From F23-B02 sp045599385 (GTDB lineage: Bacteria > Bacillota > Clostridia > Oscillospirales > Oscillospiraceae), in the NCBI GenBank assembly GCA_045599385.1, contig JAZRVW010000060.1:1-57251 (forward strand): DNA of 57,251 nt, read 5' to 3'. The notes under the pieces are model-generated. The model saw only the letters and a list, made by a program, of their open reading frames with translations. It made no database searches and had not been told where the DNA came from. Positions within the stretch are counted from its first letter, which is position 1. Every line of letters begins with the position of its first letter. Below, one piece after another: positions 7,923 through 17,699 of this stretch. A program made the translations under genes and the position numbers.

Positions 7923-10096
7923 ACGGAATAATAAGCTCTGTCATATACAGAAATGACGAGAACGGATACGCTGTAATACGCATGGAGCAGGATAACGGCG
8001 AGATGACAACCGTTGTCGGCTGTTTCCCGTATGCCGCACCGGGTGAAATGCTGACGGTTGAGGGCAGTTGGATCAGCCATGCTCAGCACGGCAAACAGTT
8101 CAAGGCTGAGCATTCCATCAGACTTCTGCCCACCTCCGCTGAAAGCATATACGAATATCTTGCAGGTGGTACCGTAAAAGGCATAGGTACTGCAACAGCG
8201 GCGCTTATTGTTGACCGGTTCGGTGAAGATTCTCTTAATATTCTTGAGCTTCACCCAGAGAAGCTTGCCGAGATTAAAGGCATAAGCTTTAACAAGGCAA
8301 AGGAAATGAGCAAAAGCTTCAAACGTCAGGCAGGACTGCGCAGACTTATGGAATTTCTCTGCGCATACAAGATTCAGCCCGTTTTTGCTCTCAGACTATA
8401 CAGATTCTACGGTGATTCAGCGCTTGAAGTGGTGCAGGAAAATCCGTACATACTTGCTGTAAGCCATATCGGCGCAAGCTTTGCCGATGCAGACAATCTT
8501 GCCCTTGAGCTTGGCATTGACGGCAACAGCCCCAATCGCATCGGTGCTGCCGTAACCTTTGAGCTTCTGCATAATTCGGGCAACGGACATTGCTTTATTC
8601 CCATAGACAAGCTTGCAATGGCAACCTCACAGCTAATCGGCGTTGATACCGAATCCGTGTATGAACGAATCACTGAGCTTGCCGAAAACGGCGGCCTTGT
8701 ATGTGAGGAGATTGCAGGACTTACGGCCTGCTACCTCAATGAGCTGTATGAAGCGGAAACCTATACCGCCGAGCGTATCAGAAGCATGAGCTCGCACTGC
8801 TACAGCAAAAAATACGATATTGAAAAGCTTGTTGCCGGACTTGAGCGCGAAAACGGCATAAGCTATGCTCCGCTGCAAAAGAAAACTCTCGAGCTCGCTC
8901 TTAACAATCAGATTATTGTACTCACCGGCGGTCCGGGCACGGGAAAAACTACAATTGTAAAAGCAATACTTAAGATGTTTGACGAGCTTGAGATTGACAC
9001 CTGCCTTGCGGCACCTACCGGCAGAGCGGCAAAGCGAATGACCGAGCTTACGGGTCAGGAGGCCTCAACAATTCACCGCATGCTTGGTGCAAAAATGTCC
9101 GATGACGGTGAGCACCTTGTTTTCGGTAAGGATGAAGAAGATACGCTTGCCTGCGATGCTTTAATACTTGACGAGTGCTCAATGGTGGACATTACTTTGA
9201 TGTACGCACTCCTCAAGGCAATGAAGCCTGAATGCCGTCTTGTGCTTGTAGGTGATGCCGACCAGTTGCCCTCCGTTGGCCCCGGAAATGTGTTTTCCGA
9301 TATTATCAGAAGTGAAATTGTGCCTACTGTGCGTCTTACGGAAATATTCCGACAGAACGTTGAAAGTAAAATTGTACGCAACGCCCACATGATAAACAGA
9401 GGAGAACACCCCTGCTTTGAGGAAAACTCCGGCGACTTTTTCAGACTGAAGCGCCTGCAGGGAGGAACAACAGTTGAAACCATTCTTGAGCTTTGCTCAA
9501 AGCGGCTTCCGGATAAAATGGGCATTCCCGCAAGTCAGATTCAGGTGCTTTCGCCTACACGAAAGGGCGAAACGGGTACCGTTAACCTAAACAGAAGACT
9601 TCAGGAAGTTCTTAATCCTCCCAATGAGAGCAAAAAGGAAAAGCTTTTTGGTGATGTTGTTTTCCGTGTCGGCGACAGGGTAATGCAGATAAAGAACAAC
9701 TATGATATCCTGTGGAAAACAGAATCGGGAGCTTCAGGTACGGGTATTTTTAACGGGGATATCGGCATTATCAAGGAAGTTGACCCCGTTTCTGAGGTTC
9801 TGGAAATTGACTTTGACGACAGATACGTTACCTACAGCTTTGAAATGCTTAATGAGCTTGAGCATGCGTGGGCAATGACCGTGCATAAATCCCAGGGAAG
9901 CGAATACAGGGCTGTTATCCTTTCGCTCAATGCAGGAATCCAGATGCTTCTTACACGAGGAGTGCTCTATACTGCGGTTACGAGAGCAAAGGAACTGTTG
10001 ATTATGGTCGGTGACGACGGAATTGCGCATCAGATGATTGACAACAACCGTCAGTCCCGCCGCTACAGTGCACTCAGAATCAGACTTGTAAGGTAA
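7901..10096 (+). CDS. recD2: RecD2-type ATP-dependent DNA helicase
   Basis: 731 residues. RecD2 is a 5'-3' superfamily 1B helicase acting outside RecBCD, in repair and replication-fork maintenance. In order: an N-terminal OB-like domain (1-75), helix-hairpin-helix repeats (85-200), then helicase motifs with Walker A GGPGTGKTT (343-351), APTGRAAKR (371-379), Walker B LILDECSMVD (421-430), GDADQLPSVGPG, and the C-terminal YAVT-like LYTAVTRAK and TVHKSQGSEY. GGAG stands 7 bases before the ATG. The start is inside the preceding gene, and comF follows 4 bases after the stop. Confidence 0.96.
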   Translation: MEELAELNGIISSVIYRNDENGYAVIRMEQDNGEMTTVVGCFPYAAPGEMLTVEGSWISHAQHGKQFKAEHSIRLLPTSAESIYEYLAGGTVKGIGTATAALIVDRFGEDSLNILELHPEKLAEIKGISFNKAKEMSKSFKRQAGLRRLMEFLCAYKIQPVFALRLYRFYGDSALEVVQENPYILAVSHIGASFADADNLALELGIDGNSPNRIGAAVTFELLHNSGNGHCFIPIDKLAMATSQLIGVDTESVYERITELAENGGLVCEEIAGLTACYLNELYEAETYTAERIRSMSSHCYSKKYDIEKLVAGLERENGISYAPLQKKTLELALNNQIIVLTGGPGTGKTTIVKAILKMFDELEIDTCLAAPTGRAAKRMTELTGQEASTIHRMLGAKMSDDGEHLVFGKDEEDTLACDALILDECSMVDITLMYALLKAMKPECRLVLVGDADQLPSVGPGNVFSDIIRSEIVPTVRLTEIFRQNVESKIVRNAHMINRGEHPCFEENSGDFFRLKRLQGGTTVETILELCSKRLPDKMGIPASQIQVLSPTRKGETGTVNLNRRLQEVLNPPNESKKEKLFGDVVFRVGDRVMQIKNNYDILWKTESGASGTGIFNGDIGIIKEVDPVSEVLEIDFDDRYVTYSFEMLNELEHAWAMTVHKSQGSEYRAVILSLNAGIQMLLTRGVLYTAVTRAKELLIMVGDDGIAHQMIDNNRQSRRYSALRIRLVR

Positions 10097-10100
10097 TACC

Positions 10101-10754
10101 ATGAAGATATTTGACCGAGTTCTTGACTGGTTTTTCCCGTCAAAATGTGTGTTTTGCCGTAAAGTGCTTGATAATACGGATATCTGCACTGAGTGCGCCG
10201 CAAAACTGCCTTATACAAAGGGTGACAGTATAAGCCAGAAATTTGCGCATGTAAAAACCTGCATTTCGCCGCTATATTATGAAGACGCGGTGCGAGATGC
10301 CATTTTGCGCTATAAATTCTGGGGTATGTCTGTATACGCTCGCAGATTTGGACTCATTATAGCTGATTGTGTAGAAAATAATCTTGATTGCGGCGATATA
10401 GATGTGATATCATGGGTACCGTTGAGCAGAAAACGTCTGCGAAAGCGCGGCTATAATCAGGCACAGCTGCTTGCGGAAACGGTATCTGAAAAGCTGGGTA
10501 TTACATGTGCATCTACGCTTAAGAAGATTGTTGACAATCCTGCTCAATCCGGTACGAAAAGCAGCGGTGAACGCGCCAGGAACGTAAAAGGCGTCTATGC
10601 GCCTGACAGCACTACGGATATTGCCGGGAAGTCAGTATTACTGATTGATGATGTTGTAACAACCGGAGCAACGCTTTCCGAATGCTCAAAGACACTTAAG
10701 GAAGCAGGAGCCCTGTATGTTTACTGTGCAGCTGCAGCACGGCACAAGGATTGA
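10101..10754 (+). CDS. comF: ComF-family phosphoribosyltransferase-like protein (ComFC)
   Basis: 217 residues. Four cysteines at 16, 19, 29 and 32 form the N-terminal zinc ribbon of the family. The C-terminal PRPP-binding loop is VLLIDDVVTTGAT. ComFC is needed for DNA uptake by transformation in Bacillus and Helicobacter; whether this organism is competent is unknown, and no other com genes are nearby. It follows recD2 directly in the same operon. The downstream mreB-like gene is 73 bases away. Confidence 0.9.
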   Translation: MKIFDRVLDWFFPSKCVFCRKVLDNTDICTECAAKLPYTKGDSISQKFAHVKTCISPLYYEDAVRDAILRYKFWGMSVYARRFGLIIADCVENNLDCGDIDVISWVPLSRKRLRKRGYNQAQLLAETVSEKLGITCASTLKKIVDNPAQSGTKSSGERARNVKGVYAPDSTTDIAGKSVLLIDDVVTTGATLSECSKTLKEAGALYVYCAAAARHKD

Positions 10755-10827
10755 GAATCCTGCCTGAAGGTTAGAATTACATAGTAAAGTTTCATGTGCC
10801 GTATTATGCGGCGGATTGGAGAACAAT

Positions 10828-11856
10828 ATGGTTATATACGAAAGAGACATAGCTGTTGATATGGGTACATCTTCGACTCTTGTATATGTGCAGGGAAGAG
10901 GCGTTGCACTCAGAGAGCCTACAATTGTTGCCGTTGATAAGTTTAACGGTAATCTGCTGAAAATAGGTGAGGACGCTAAGAAAACTCTTGGACGTACCCC
11001 CGCAAATATTGTTGCGATTGATCCTATTTCCTCCGGCGTTATTTCCGACTATGACATGGCGGCAATGATGCTTCGCGAGCTGCTCTCAAGAGTAACGAGC
11101 TTCAGTCTTTTCAAGCCGCGCATTCTGCTCTGCGTTCCCAGCAGCATCTCGGGCGTTGAAGAAAGAGCAACCATAGACGCGGCAATAGAAGCTGGCGCAC
11201 GAAAGGTCTATCTGCTTGAAACCGCAGTAGCAACCGCAATCGGTGCTGGCGTTGATATTTCCAAGCCCGACGGCCACATGGTTATTGACATCGGCGGCGG
11301 TACTACCGAAATTGCCGTTGTTTCCATGGGCGGCGTTGTGGAGTGCGAATCAATTAAAACAGCTGGCAACACGCTTGACGAGGCAATTATTCGCTATATT
11401 AAGAATAAGCATAAGCTCCTTATCGGAGCCAAGACTGCCGAGGAACTGAAAATCAACATCGGCGGTGTTAAGCCCAGACCCGATGCTGACAGCGAGGAAG
11501 TCAAGGGCAGGTGCCTTCTCAACGGCCTGCCGAGGACTGTAAAGGTCACTGCGGCGGAGCTTTTGCCCGTGTTGCGCGAGCCGGTACAGCGTATTCTCGA
11601 AAGTGTGCATTCAGTTATTGAAAATACCCCTCCCGAGCTTACGGGTGACCTCGGAATTAACGGCATTATTATGTCCGGCGGCGGTGCACAGCTTTACGGT
11701 CTTGCTGAAATGATTCAGGAAAGCACGCACATTCCCATTATGGTTGTAGATGATCCCGCATCATGCGCAGCCTACGGTGCAGGCAAAATGCTCTCAAAGC
11801 TTGATAACATGCAGGACGGTATGATGAACTTCGTCCGCCGCAGACAGATGAAATAA
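10828..11856 (+). CDS. mreB: MreB/Mbl-family rod-shape actin homologue
   Basis: 342 residues. MreB forms membrane-associated filaments that guide peptidoglycan synthesis along the cell wall. Actin-fold motifs are visible: phosphate 1 DMGTSSTLVYVQGRG (about 10-24), phosphate 2 MVIDIGGGTTEIAVVS, and the adenosine motif GIIMSGGGAQLYG. The ATG at 10828 has GGAG 6 bases upstream; an in-frame TTG at 10816 overlaps the RBS and is less likely. It stands alone, without mreC/mreD, so it may be an Mbl/MreBH-like paralogue rather than the main MreB. Confidence 0.93.
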   Translation: MVIYERDIAVDMGTSSTLVYVQGRGVALREPTIVAVDKFNGNLLKIGEDAKKTLGRTPANIVAIDPISSGVISDYDMAAMMLRELLSRVTSFSLFKPRILLCVPSSISGVEERATIDAAIEAGARKVYLLETAVATAIGAGVDISKPDGHMVIDIGGGTTEIAVVSMGGVVECESIKTAGNTLDEAIIRYIKNKHKLLIGAKTAEELKINIGGVKPRPDADSEEVKGRCLLNGLPRTVKVTAAELLPVLREPVQRILESVHSVIENTPPELTGDLGINGIIMSGGGAQLYGLAEMIQESTHIPIMVVDDPASCAAYGAGKMLSKLDNMQDGMMNFVRRRQMK

Positions 11857-11862
11857 AATAAT

Positions 11863-11890
11863 AAGCTCCTCAGTATTTCTGAGGAGCTTT
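11863..11890. terminator. Bidirectional terminator between mreB and the hydrolase gene
   Basis: AAGCTCCTCAG (11863-11873) / CTGAGGAGCTT (11879-11889) with a 5-base loop. A/T-rich flanks on both sides suit both convergent genes. Confidence 0.85.
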
Positions 11891-11915
11891 ATTATATGTA
11901 AAATTATATGTAAAA

Positions 11916-12845
11916 TCAGATTTTGCTGTTAATCCATTCAAGAATATCGGCGTATACCTCATCTTTGTTGAGCTCATTGAGCATTTCGTGACGACCGCCT
12001 TCATAAAGCTTCATGCTGACGTCCTTCATGCCGGCCTTCTTGAAGTTTTCAAAGGCAATTTTTACGCCCTTGCCGCATTCGCCGACAGGATCCATGGAGC
12101 CGGACATGAAGTAAACGGGAACGTCCTTATCCATTGCGGGAAGATTCTTGGTGTTGGTAATGAAGCTTACACCGACCATCATATCACGGAAAAGACTGCA
12201 GCTGGGAATAAAGCCGCAGAGAGGATCGGCGAGATACTTTGCAACAACCTCTTCGTCGCGGCTAAGCCAGTCATGAGTGGTCTTTGCGTTTTCGTAAATC
12301 TTGTTGTAGCTGCCGAAGGCAAGGTTGTTGAGAAAGTCACTGTAATGATGGGGACCCTTAAGACCAACAACCGCGTTGCCCATCGTAAGACCGCCGGTTA
12401 CGAGCGCCTTGCCCTGATTACCGGTGCCGCTGATAATAGCAGCTTTGAATGCTCCGGGGTATTTTATGAGGTGGGTGCGTGCAAGGAAACTGCCCATGCT
12501 GTGACCGAAGAGAATCTGGGGCAGTCCGGGGTAGTTGACACTCATGGCGCTGCGCAGAATTTCCTCATCGCATACAGCGTAGTCCCAGCCGTTTTCATCG
12601 GCAAAGAAGCCCTTCTGATTTTCCTCGGTAATACTTTTGCCGTGACCGAGGTGGTCATCACCGACAGCAATGATGCCGTTTGATGCGAGGAACATCATGA
12701 AATCGTCATAGCGCTCAATATACTCTGCAATACCGTGGGCAATCTGTACTATTGCGCGAGGCTCGCCGTCGGGAATGCAGATACGTGCGTGGAGCTTGTT
12801 TTTGCCGGTGCTGGAGTCAAAATAAAAATCTCTGAAAGTAGGCAT
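11916..12845 (-). CDS. Alpha/beta hydrolase, lysophospholipase/monoacylglycerol lipase-like
   Basis: 309 residues. Nucleophile elbow GHSMG (LFGHSMGSFLAR) supplies the catalytic Ser. Asp is likely in SGSMDPVGE and His in EGGRHEMLNE near the C-terminus, which is the order seen in monoacylglycerol lipase-like hydrolases. The oxyanion segment QIAHGIAEY also fits. There is no signal peptide, so it is cytoplasmic; the natural substrate is not known. The start at 12845 is set by AGGAGG 9 bases upstream; an in-frame ATG at 12863 precedes that RBS. It has its own promoter and is transcribed divergently from glpK; a link to glycerol release from lipids is only a guess from that position. Confidence 0.88.
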   Translation of the reverse strand: MPTFRDFYFDSSTGKNKLHARICIPDGEPRAIVQIAHGIAEYIERYDDFMMFLASNGIIAVGDDHLGHGKSITEENQKGFFADENGWDYAVCDEEILRSAMSVNYPGLPQILFGHSMGSFLARTHLIKYPGAFKAAIISGTGNQGKALVTGGLTMGNAVVGLKGPHHYSDFLNNLAFGSYNKIYENAKTTHDWLSRDEEVVAKYLADPLCGFIPSCSLFRDMMVGVSFITNTKNLPAMDKDVPVYFMSGSMDPVGECGKGVKIAFENFKKAGMKDVSMKLYEGGRHEMLNELNKDEVYADILEWINSKI

Positions 12846-12889
12846 GGAAATTATCCTCCTCATGTGATATTATATAATTAGATAATAAT

Positions 12890-12918
12890 ATTTTAGTCTT
12901 TAATGTCATTTTAGTCAA
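12890..12918 (-). promoter_or_regulatory. SigA-type promoter for the alpha/beta hydrolase gene
   Basis: On the minus strand: TTGACT (12918-12913), 17-base spacer, TAAAAT (12895-12890). The 9-mer GACTAAAAT is repeated 18 bases apart across the -35 and -10. Confidence 0.75.
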
Positions 12919-12939
12919 TAAAAAACTGGAGGATAAGCA

Positions 12940-14442
12940 ATGAACGGCTATATTATTGCGCTTGACCAGGGAACTACAAGTTCACGAGCTATTATTTTTG
13001 ACTCCAAGGGTACCCCCGTAACTGTCGGCCAGTATCCCTTCCCGCAGATTTATCCCAAGCCCGGTTGGGTTGAACATGATCCTATGGTAATTCTCGATAC
13101 CCAGCTTCGTGCGGTTGCCGCCGCTTTTGAAAAGAGCGGCCTTTCACCCACGGATATAGCAGGCATCGGCATAACAAATCAGCGTGAAACCACAATCGTG
13201 TGGGATAAGAATACAGGCAAGCCGGTTTATAATGCAATCGTATGGCAGTGCAGAAGAACCGCTTCCATCTGTGACGAGCTTGCTGCTGAGGGACTTGGCG
13301 ACTATGTAACCGAGAAGACCGGCCTTCTTATTGACGCCTACTTCTCCGGAACAAAAATCAAGTGGATTCTCGACAACGTTCCCGGTGTTCGCGAACGCGC
13401 AGAACGCGGTGAACTGCTTTTCGGAACCATTGACTGCTGGCTTATATGGAATCTCACAGGCGGCAAAGCACATGTTTCAGACTATTCAAACTGCTCCCGC
13501 ACTATGATATTTGATATTGATAAGCTTCAGTGGGACGAAAAGCTTTGCGAGCGCCTCGGTATACCCATGTCAATGCTGCCTACACCAGTTCCTTCATCAA
13601 TGATTTACGGCCATGTTGCCGAGGGCATCAGCGGCCTTGAAATGCTTGCTGGCGTGCCCGTATGCGGCAGCGCAGGCGATCAGGCGGCAGCACTGTTCGG
13701 CCAGGGCTGCATCATGCCCGGTCAGGCAAAGAACACCTACGGTACCGGCTGCTTTACTCTTATGAACACAGGCTCCCAGTCCGTGCGCAGTACAAGCGGT
13801 CTTGTAACAAGTGTTGCATGGTCAATTAACGGCGAAACAACCTATGCTCTTGAAGGCAGTGTATTCAATGCCGGCAGCTCAATTCAGTGGCTCAGAGATG
13901 AAGTCGGAATAATCAACAGCGCATCTGAGGTTGAATCGCTTGCAACAAGTGTTGAAGATAACGGCGGAGTGTATCTTGTTTCGGCATTTACCGGCCTCGG
14001 CGCACCCAGATGGGATATGTATGCCCGCGGCGCAATTGTTGGCCTTACAAGAGGCAGCACTAAGGCCCACATTGCAAGAGCAGCACTTGAGGGCATTGCA
14101 TATCAGGTGAAGGACCTGCTCGATGCCATGGATAAAGACGCAGACAGCGAGCTTTCCGTTCTCCGCGTTGACGGCGGCGCCTCTGTCAACAATTTTATGA
14201 TGCAGTTCCAGTCTGACGTACTTCAGAAACCCATTGACAGACCTAAAATGGTTGAAACAACTGCGTTTGGTGCGGCTTTCCTTGCCGGTCTTGCAACAGG
14301 CGTATGGAAGGACGTTTCCGAGATTATTACTCTCCGTAAGTCTGACAGAGTATTTATGCCTGAAATGACAAAAGAGGAGGCCGAAAAGCTCCACGGAACA
14401 TGGCTGCGTGCAGTTGACCGTGCAAGCAAGTGGGAAGAGTAA
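12940..14442 (+). CDS. glpK: Glycerol kinase GlpK
   Basis: 500 residues, full length FGGY kinase. It phosphorylates glycerol to sn-glycerol 3-phosphate. N-terminal ALDQGTTSSRAIIFD (about 7-21) is the phosphate loop, and the glycerol-contacting ITNQRETTIVWD and the C-terminal LRVDGGASVNNFMMQFQ follow. The conserved catalytic Asp lies in CGSAGDQQAA-type sequence, here VCGSAGDQAAALFG. GGAGGAT precedes the ATG. The DUF1015 gene follows 14 bases after the stop. No glycerol facilitator or glycerol-3-phosphate dehydrogenase gene is next to it. Confidence 0.97.
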   Translation: MNGYIIALDQGTTSSRAIIFDSKGTPVTVGQYPFPQIYPKPGWVEHDPMVILDTQLRAVAAAFEKSGLSPTDIAGIGITNQRETTIVWDKNTGKPVYNAIVWQCRRTASICDELAAEGLGDYVTEKTGLLIDAYFSGTKIKWILDNVPGVRERAERGELLFGTIDCWLIWNLTGGKAHVSDYSNCSRTMIFDIDKLQWDEKLCERLGIPMSMLPTPVPSSMIYGHVAEGISGLEMLAGVPVCGSAGDQAAALFGQGCIMPGQAKNTYGTGCFTLMNTGSQSVRSTSGLVTSVAWSINGETTYALEGSVFNAGSSIQWLRDEVGIINSASEVESLATSVEDNGGVYLVSAFTGLGAPRWDMYARGAIVGLTRGSTKAHIARAALEGIAYQVKDLLDAMDKDADSELSVLRVDGGASVNNFMMQFQSDVLQKPIDRPKMVETTAFGAAFLAGLATGVWKDVSEIITLRKSDRVFMPEMTKEEAEKLHGTWLRAVDRASKWEE

Positions 14443-14456
14443 ACGGGGGAGCCACA

Positions 14457-15689
14457 ATGAAAATTTTCAGACCTGCTGACATACTTTTACCTGATGTAAA
14501 AAAGCTTGAAGCATGGAGTGTTGTAGCCTGCGACCAGTTCACCTCTGATCTTGATTATTGGGAAAAGGTATATGAGCTTGTGGGTGATGAACCCTCCGCA
14601 CTTCGCATGATTATTCCCGAAGCTGAGCTTTCGTTCAAAGACGCCGAGATTGAAAGCGAAAAGATTTACGGCATCATGGAGCAGTATCTTTCCGACGGCG
14701 TTTTTACAGAGCTTAAGGATTCTTACATAATCGTTGAACGCAAGCTGATTGACGGCAGTGTGCGAAGCGGCATAATGGGAATGGTTGACCTTGAATGCTA
14801 TGACTGGTCGGATAACGCAGCCGTTCCGGTACGTGCAACAGAGCATACCGTCGAAGACAGGCTTCCGCCTCGGGTAAAGGTTCGTGAAAAGGCACTGCTT
14901 GAGATGCCGCATATTATGCTGTTTATTGATGATCCCGAGAACAGCGTTATCGGTAAGGCAGAAAAAGCCGAAATGCTCTATGATTTTGAGCTTATGCAGG
15001 GTGGAGGACATATCTGCGGTTGGCTTGCAAAGGACGCAGATGCCGTTTCTGAAAGCTTTGAACGGCTTGCCGATGCTTCAGTAATTGAGAGCAAGTACGG
15101 TAAAGTTGTAAATCCTATTATCTTTGCCATGGGTGACGGCAACCACAGCATTGCTGCGGCAAAGAAATACTGGAACGCTGTCAAGTCCCGGATTCCCGAG
15201 TCTGAATGGGAGAATCACCCTGCAAGATTTGCTCTTGCCGAGGTCGTAAATATTCATGACGAGTCAATTGTATTTGAGCCTATTCACAAGGTGATATTCG
15301 AAACCGAAGCTGATGAGTTTTTCGAGGCAGCGGAAAGCTATCTCGGATTTGACGAAAATGGCGACAGAGGAATTATTCTTGTGACTGCAAATGGAAGTAA
15401 GACCGCAAAGCTTTCGGGACTTACCATTGGTGAACTCATTGGTAAATGTGAGGAATTCTGCGTAAGCTATACGAAAGAACACGGCGGATACATTGACTAT
15501 ATCCACGGCGATGAAGAGTGTGTAGGCTTTGCTTCTAAACCGAATTGTGCGGGTATTCTTCTTCCCAAGATGGTGAAATCCGAACTGTTTGCTTCCGTAA
15601 TGAACAGCGGTTCATTCCCCAAGAAGAGCTTTTCCATCGGTCACGGTCCCGACAAGCGCTACTATCTTGAGTGCCGTAAAATAAAGTAA
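14457..15689 (+). CDS. DUF1015 family protein
   Basis: 410 residues. The family is recognised by the N-terminal FRPADILLPD-like start, the central MGDGNHSIAAAKKYW segment and the C-terminal GSFPKKSFSIGHGPDKRYY. No biochemical role is established for the family to my knowledge. GGGGGAG lies 6 bases before the ATG at 14457; a GTG at 14430 inside glpK is also in frame but lacks an RBS. It is probably co-transcribed with glpK. Confidence 0.85.
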   Translation: MKIFRPADILLPDVKKLEAWSVVACDQFTSDLDYWEKVYELVGDEPSALRMIIPEAELSFKDAEIESEKIYGIMEQYLSDGVFTELKDSYIIVERKLIDGSVRSGIMGMVDLECYDWSDNAAVPVRATEHTVEDRLPPRVKVREKALLEMPHIMLFIDDPENSVIGKAEKAEMLYDFELMQGGGHICGWLAKDADAVSESFERLADASVIESKYGKVVNPIIFAMGDGNHSIAAAKKYWNAVKSRIPESEWENHPARFALAEVVNIHDESIVFEPIHKVIFETEADEFFEAAESYLGFDENGDRGIILVTANGSKTAKLSGLTIGELIGKCEEFCVSYTKEHGGYIDYIHGDEECVGFASKPNCAGILLPKMVKSELFASVMNSGSFPKKSFSIGHGPDKRYYLECRKIK

Positions 15690-15696
15690 GTTTTTC

Positions 15697-15725
15697 TTGT
15701 ATAATAAGGCATAATATGATAAAAT
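15697..15725 (+). promoter_or_regulatory. SigA-type promoter for yebC
   Basis: TTGTAT (15697-15702), 17-base spacer, TAAAAT (15720-15725), 45 bases before the yebC ATG. Confidence 0.65.
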
Positions 15726-15770
15726 TATTGCCGTTAATTTTGTAATAAACTTTTAAGGAGCTGTAATAAA

Positions 15771-16505
15771 ATGTCCGGACATTCTAAATGGCACAATATA
15801 CAGAAAACAAAGGGTGCTGCTGACGCAAAGCGTGCGCAGGCATTCACCAAAATCGCTCGTGAAATGATTGTTGCAGTAAAGGAAGGCGGCAGCGGCGACC
15901 CCAATAACAACTCCCGTCTGGCAGCTGTTATCACCAAGGCAAAGGCCGCAAATATGCCTAATGACAACATCAAGCGCACAATCGACAAAGCACTTGGTGC
16001 AGGCAATACCGACAACTACGAGAAGATTGTTTACGAAGGCTATGGCCCTCAGGGCGTTGCTATTATCGTCGAAACCATGACCGATAACCGCAACCGTACC
16101 GCAGGTGAAATGCGCCATTACTTTGATAAGTACGGCGGAAACATGGGCGCCGCAAACTGCGTTTCCTGGTCCTTCGATAAGAAGGGCGTTATCGTCATCG
16201 ACAACGAGGACGAAGAGCTTGACGAAGATACCGTCATGATGGAAGTTCTTGACGCAGGTGCAGACGACTTTGAGCCCGACGGTGAAACCTTTGTAGTTTA
16301 CACCAAGCCTGATGACGTTGTTCCCGTTGCAGATGCGATTACTGCCGCAGGCTACAAGCTTCTTTCCGCTCAGGTTGAAATGCTTCCGCAGAACGGCTAC
16401 ATCAAGCTTACCAATGAGGACGACATCAAGAATCTCCAGAAGATGCTCGATATGTTCGAGGACAACGATGATGTCCAGAACGTATGGCACAACTGGGAAG
16501 AGTAA
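15771..16505 (+). CDS. yebC: YebC/PmpR-family DNA-binding regulator or translation factor
   Basis: 244 residues, full family length. The N-terminus GHSKWHNIQKTKGAADAKRA is diagnostic, with the acidic middle and C-terminal domains following. Family members have been described as transcription regulators and, more recently, as factors that help ribosomes through proline stretches; which applies here is not visible. AAGGAG is 8 bases upstream. Monocistronic between its own promoter and a strong terminator. Codon use is strongly biased (GCA, GAC, AAG), suggesting high expression. Confidence 0.95.
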   Translation: MSGHSKWHNIQKTKGAADAKRAQAFTKIAREMIVAVKEGGSGDPNNNSRLAAVITKAKAANMPNDNIKRTIDKALGAGNTDNYEKIVYEGYGPQGVAIIVETMTDNRNRTAGEMRHYFDKYGGNMGAANCVSWSFDKKGVIVIDNEDEELDEDTVMMEVLDAGADDFEPDGETFVVYTKPDDVVPVADAITAAGYKLLSAQVEMLPQNGYIKLTNEDDIKNLQKMLDMFEDNDDVQNVWHNWEE

Positions 16506-16521
16506 TTCTGAATATTCAACA

Positions 16522-16551
16522 AAAAAGCAGCTCCTGTCGGAGCTGCTTTTT
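16522..16551. terminator. Bidirectional terminator between yebC and the DUF3048 gene
   Basis: AAAAAGCAGCTCC (16522-16534) / GGAGCTGCTTTTT (16539-16551), a perfect 13-base stem with a 4-base loop. Confidence 0.92.
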
Positions 16552-16565
16552 ATATGTTATTGTGC

Positions 16566-17660
16566 TTATGCGCTAAAAACAACGCCGCCGAACTGATCGA
16601 AGTCAGCGATGCCGACATAAGTTTTGCCGATGCCGAGTGCAAGGGGAGTACCGTCGGCGAGGAAATAGTGGAAGTTGTCACTGCGGTCAGCACGCTCCCA
16701 CTTGATTTCAACGTACTTGCCGCCGCAGCAGAAATAACCTGTGCCGGAGCCTGTTACTTCCATTGCCTGACGACCGTAGCTGTCGATGGACTTTGTGGGT
16801 ACATCGAGAATTATGACATTTGCAAAATCAATTGAAACGTCATCTGCGGTGCTGCCGGTTTCAACATCGTCAATGTATTCCTTATCGCTCATGAAGAGAT
16901 TGTAGCAGTTTTTGGCGGAATCATACTTGAGAACGGATGAGTACCAGCCGCTGAAGCTGGTCATGATTGAGGTAGCAGACTTGGCGCACTGTGTTGCTGC
17001 CTCGGGGCTGAAGAGAAGACCGTATGTAGTGTCAAAACCGCTTGCGTGGGTCATGGTGTAGTTGCTGCGGGCAAATGCGGCAAGCTTTGCGCCGTCGGCA
17101 AAGAGCGTATGCTCAATATTAACGCCGAGGCTCTTGCGGTTGCTGTCGCGGTAGTAGCTTGATGCTTCACCGTCTCTGTAACCGCGGACACCGTCGATGT
17201 TGTTGATGCCGAGGGATTTAATATCGGAGTAGCCCTGCTCACTGCCACCTGCGTGAACGTAGATTGCATCGTAGGACTGAGCAATACTCAGATAATAAGG
17301 ACGGCAGCTGCGTATGGAGCCGAGGGTGATGCCGTCTATGTCATTGAACACGGCCATAAGACGAGTGATGCCGCCTTCAACAACGACTTCATATACGATT
17401 GAAGCCTGAGAAAGACCTGCGCAGGGACGTGCATCGGGGTGGTTATTAATCATAACGCAGTAGGGACGCATATCGCTGATGTCTTTGTCAATCTGTTCGC
17501 CGGTGAGCGGATTGATAGTACCCGCTACAACTTCCTGAACCTTCAGACCTTCAACCTCAACAGTGGGAGGTTCGGAAGAATCTTCCTCCGGAGCGCCGCA
17601 ACCGGTAAAAAGGAAGCAGCACATCATGAGTGCGAGAAGAAGAGATATATATCTTTTCAT
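16566..17660 (-). CDS. DUF3048 (YerB-like) lipoprotein
   Basis: 364 residues. A lipoprotein signal peptide ends at FTGC, with the lipidated Cys at residue 21, so the protein is anchored outside the membrane. The body matches the DUF3048 family: INPLTGEQIDKD, RPYCVMINNHPDARPCAGLSQA, IRSCRPYYLSIAQSYDAIYVHAGGS. YerB-type proteins have no firmly known activity. GAGG precedes the ATG. It is transcribed divergently from the TIGR01440 gene from a promoter that shares its -35 with that gene's promoter. Confidence 0.9.
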   Translation of the reverse strand: MKRYISLLLALMMCCFLFTGCGAPEEDSSEPPTVEVEGLKVQEVVAGTINPLTGEQIDKDISDMRPYCVMINNHPDARPCAGLSQASIVYEVVVEGGITRLMAVFNDIDGITLGSIRSCRPYYLSIAQSYDAIYVHAGGSEQGYSDIKSLGINNIDGVRGYRDGEASSYYRDSNRKSLGVNIEHTLFADGAKLAAFARSNYTMTHASGFDTTYGLLFSPEAATQCAKSATSIMTSFSGWYSSVLKYDSAKNCYNLFMSDKEYIDDVETGSTADDVSIDFANVIILDVPTKSIDSYGRQAMEVTGSGTGYFCCGGKYVEIKWERADRSDNFHYFLADGTPLALGIGKTYVGIADFDQFGGVVFSA

Positions 17661-17699
17661 GTTATATTACCTCACAATCGGTAGAAATTTAACGATATA

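Noticed and set aside
11988..12683. 231-codon plus-strand frame within the hydrolase gene
   Set aside because: The catalytic triad and RBS support the minus-strand gene; the plus frame has no domain.
15753..16490. 245-codon open frame antisense to yebC
   Set aside because: Opposite a certain yebC; long antisense frames are common over highly biased genes, and its repetitive VV/GN-rich sequence is not protein-like.
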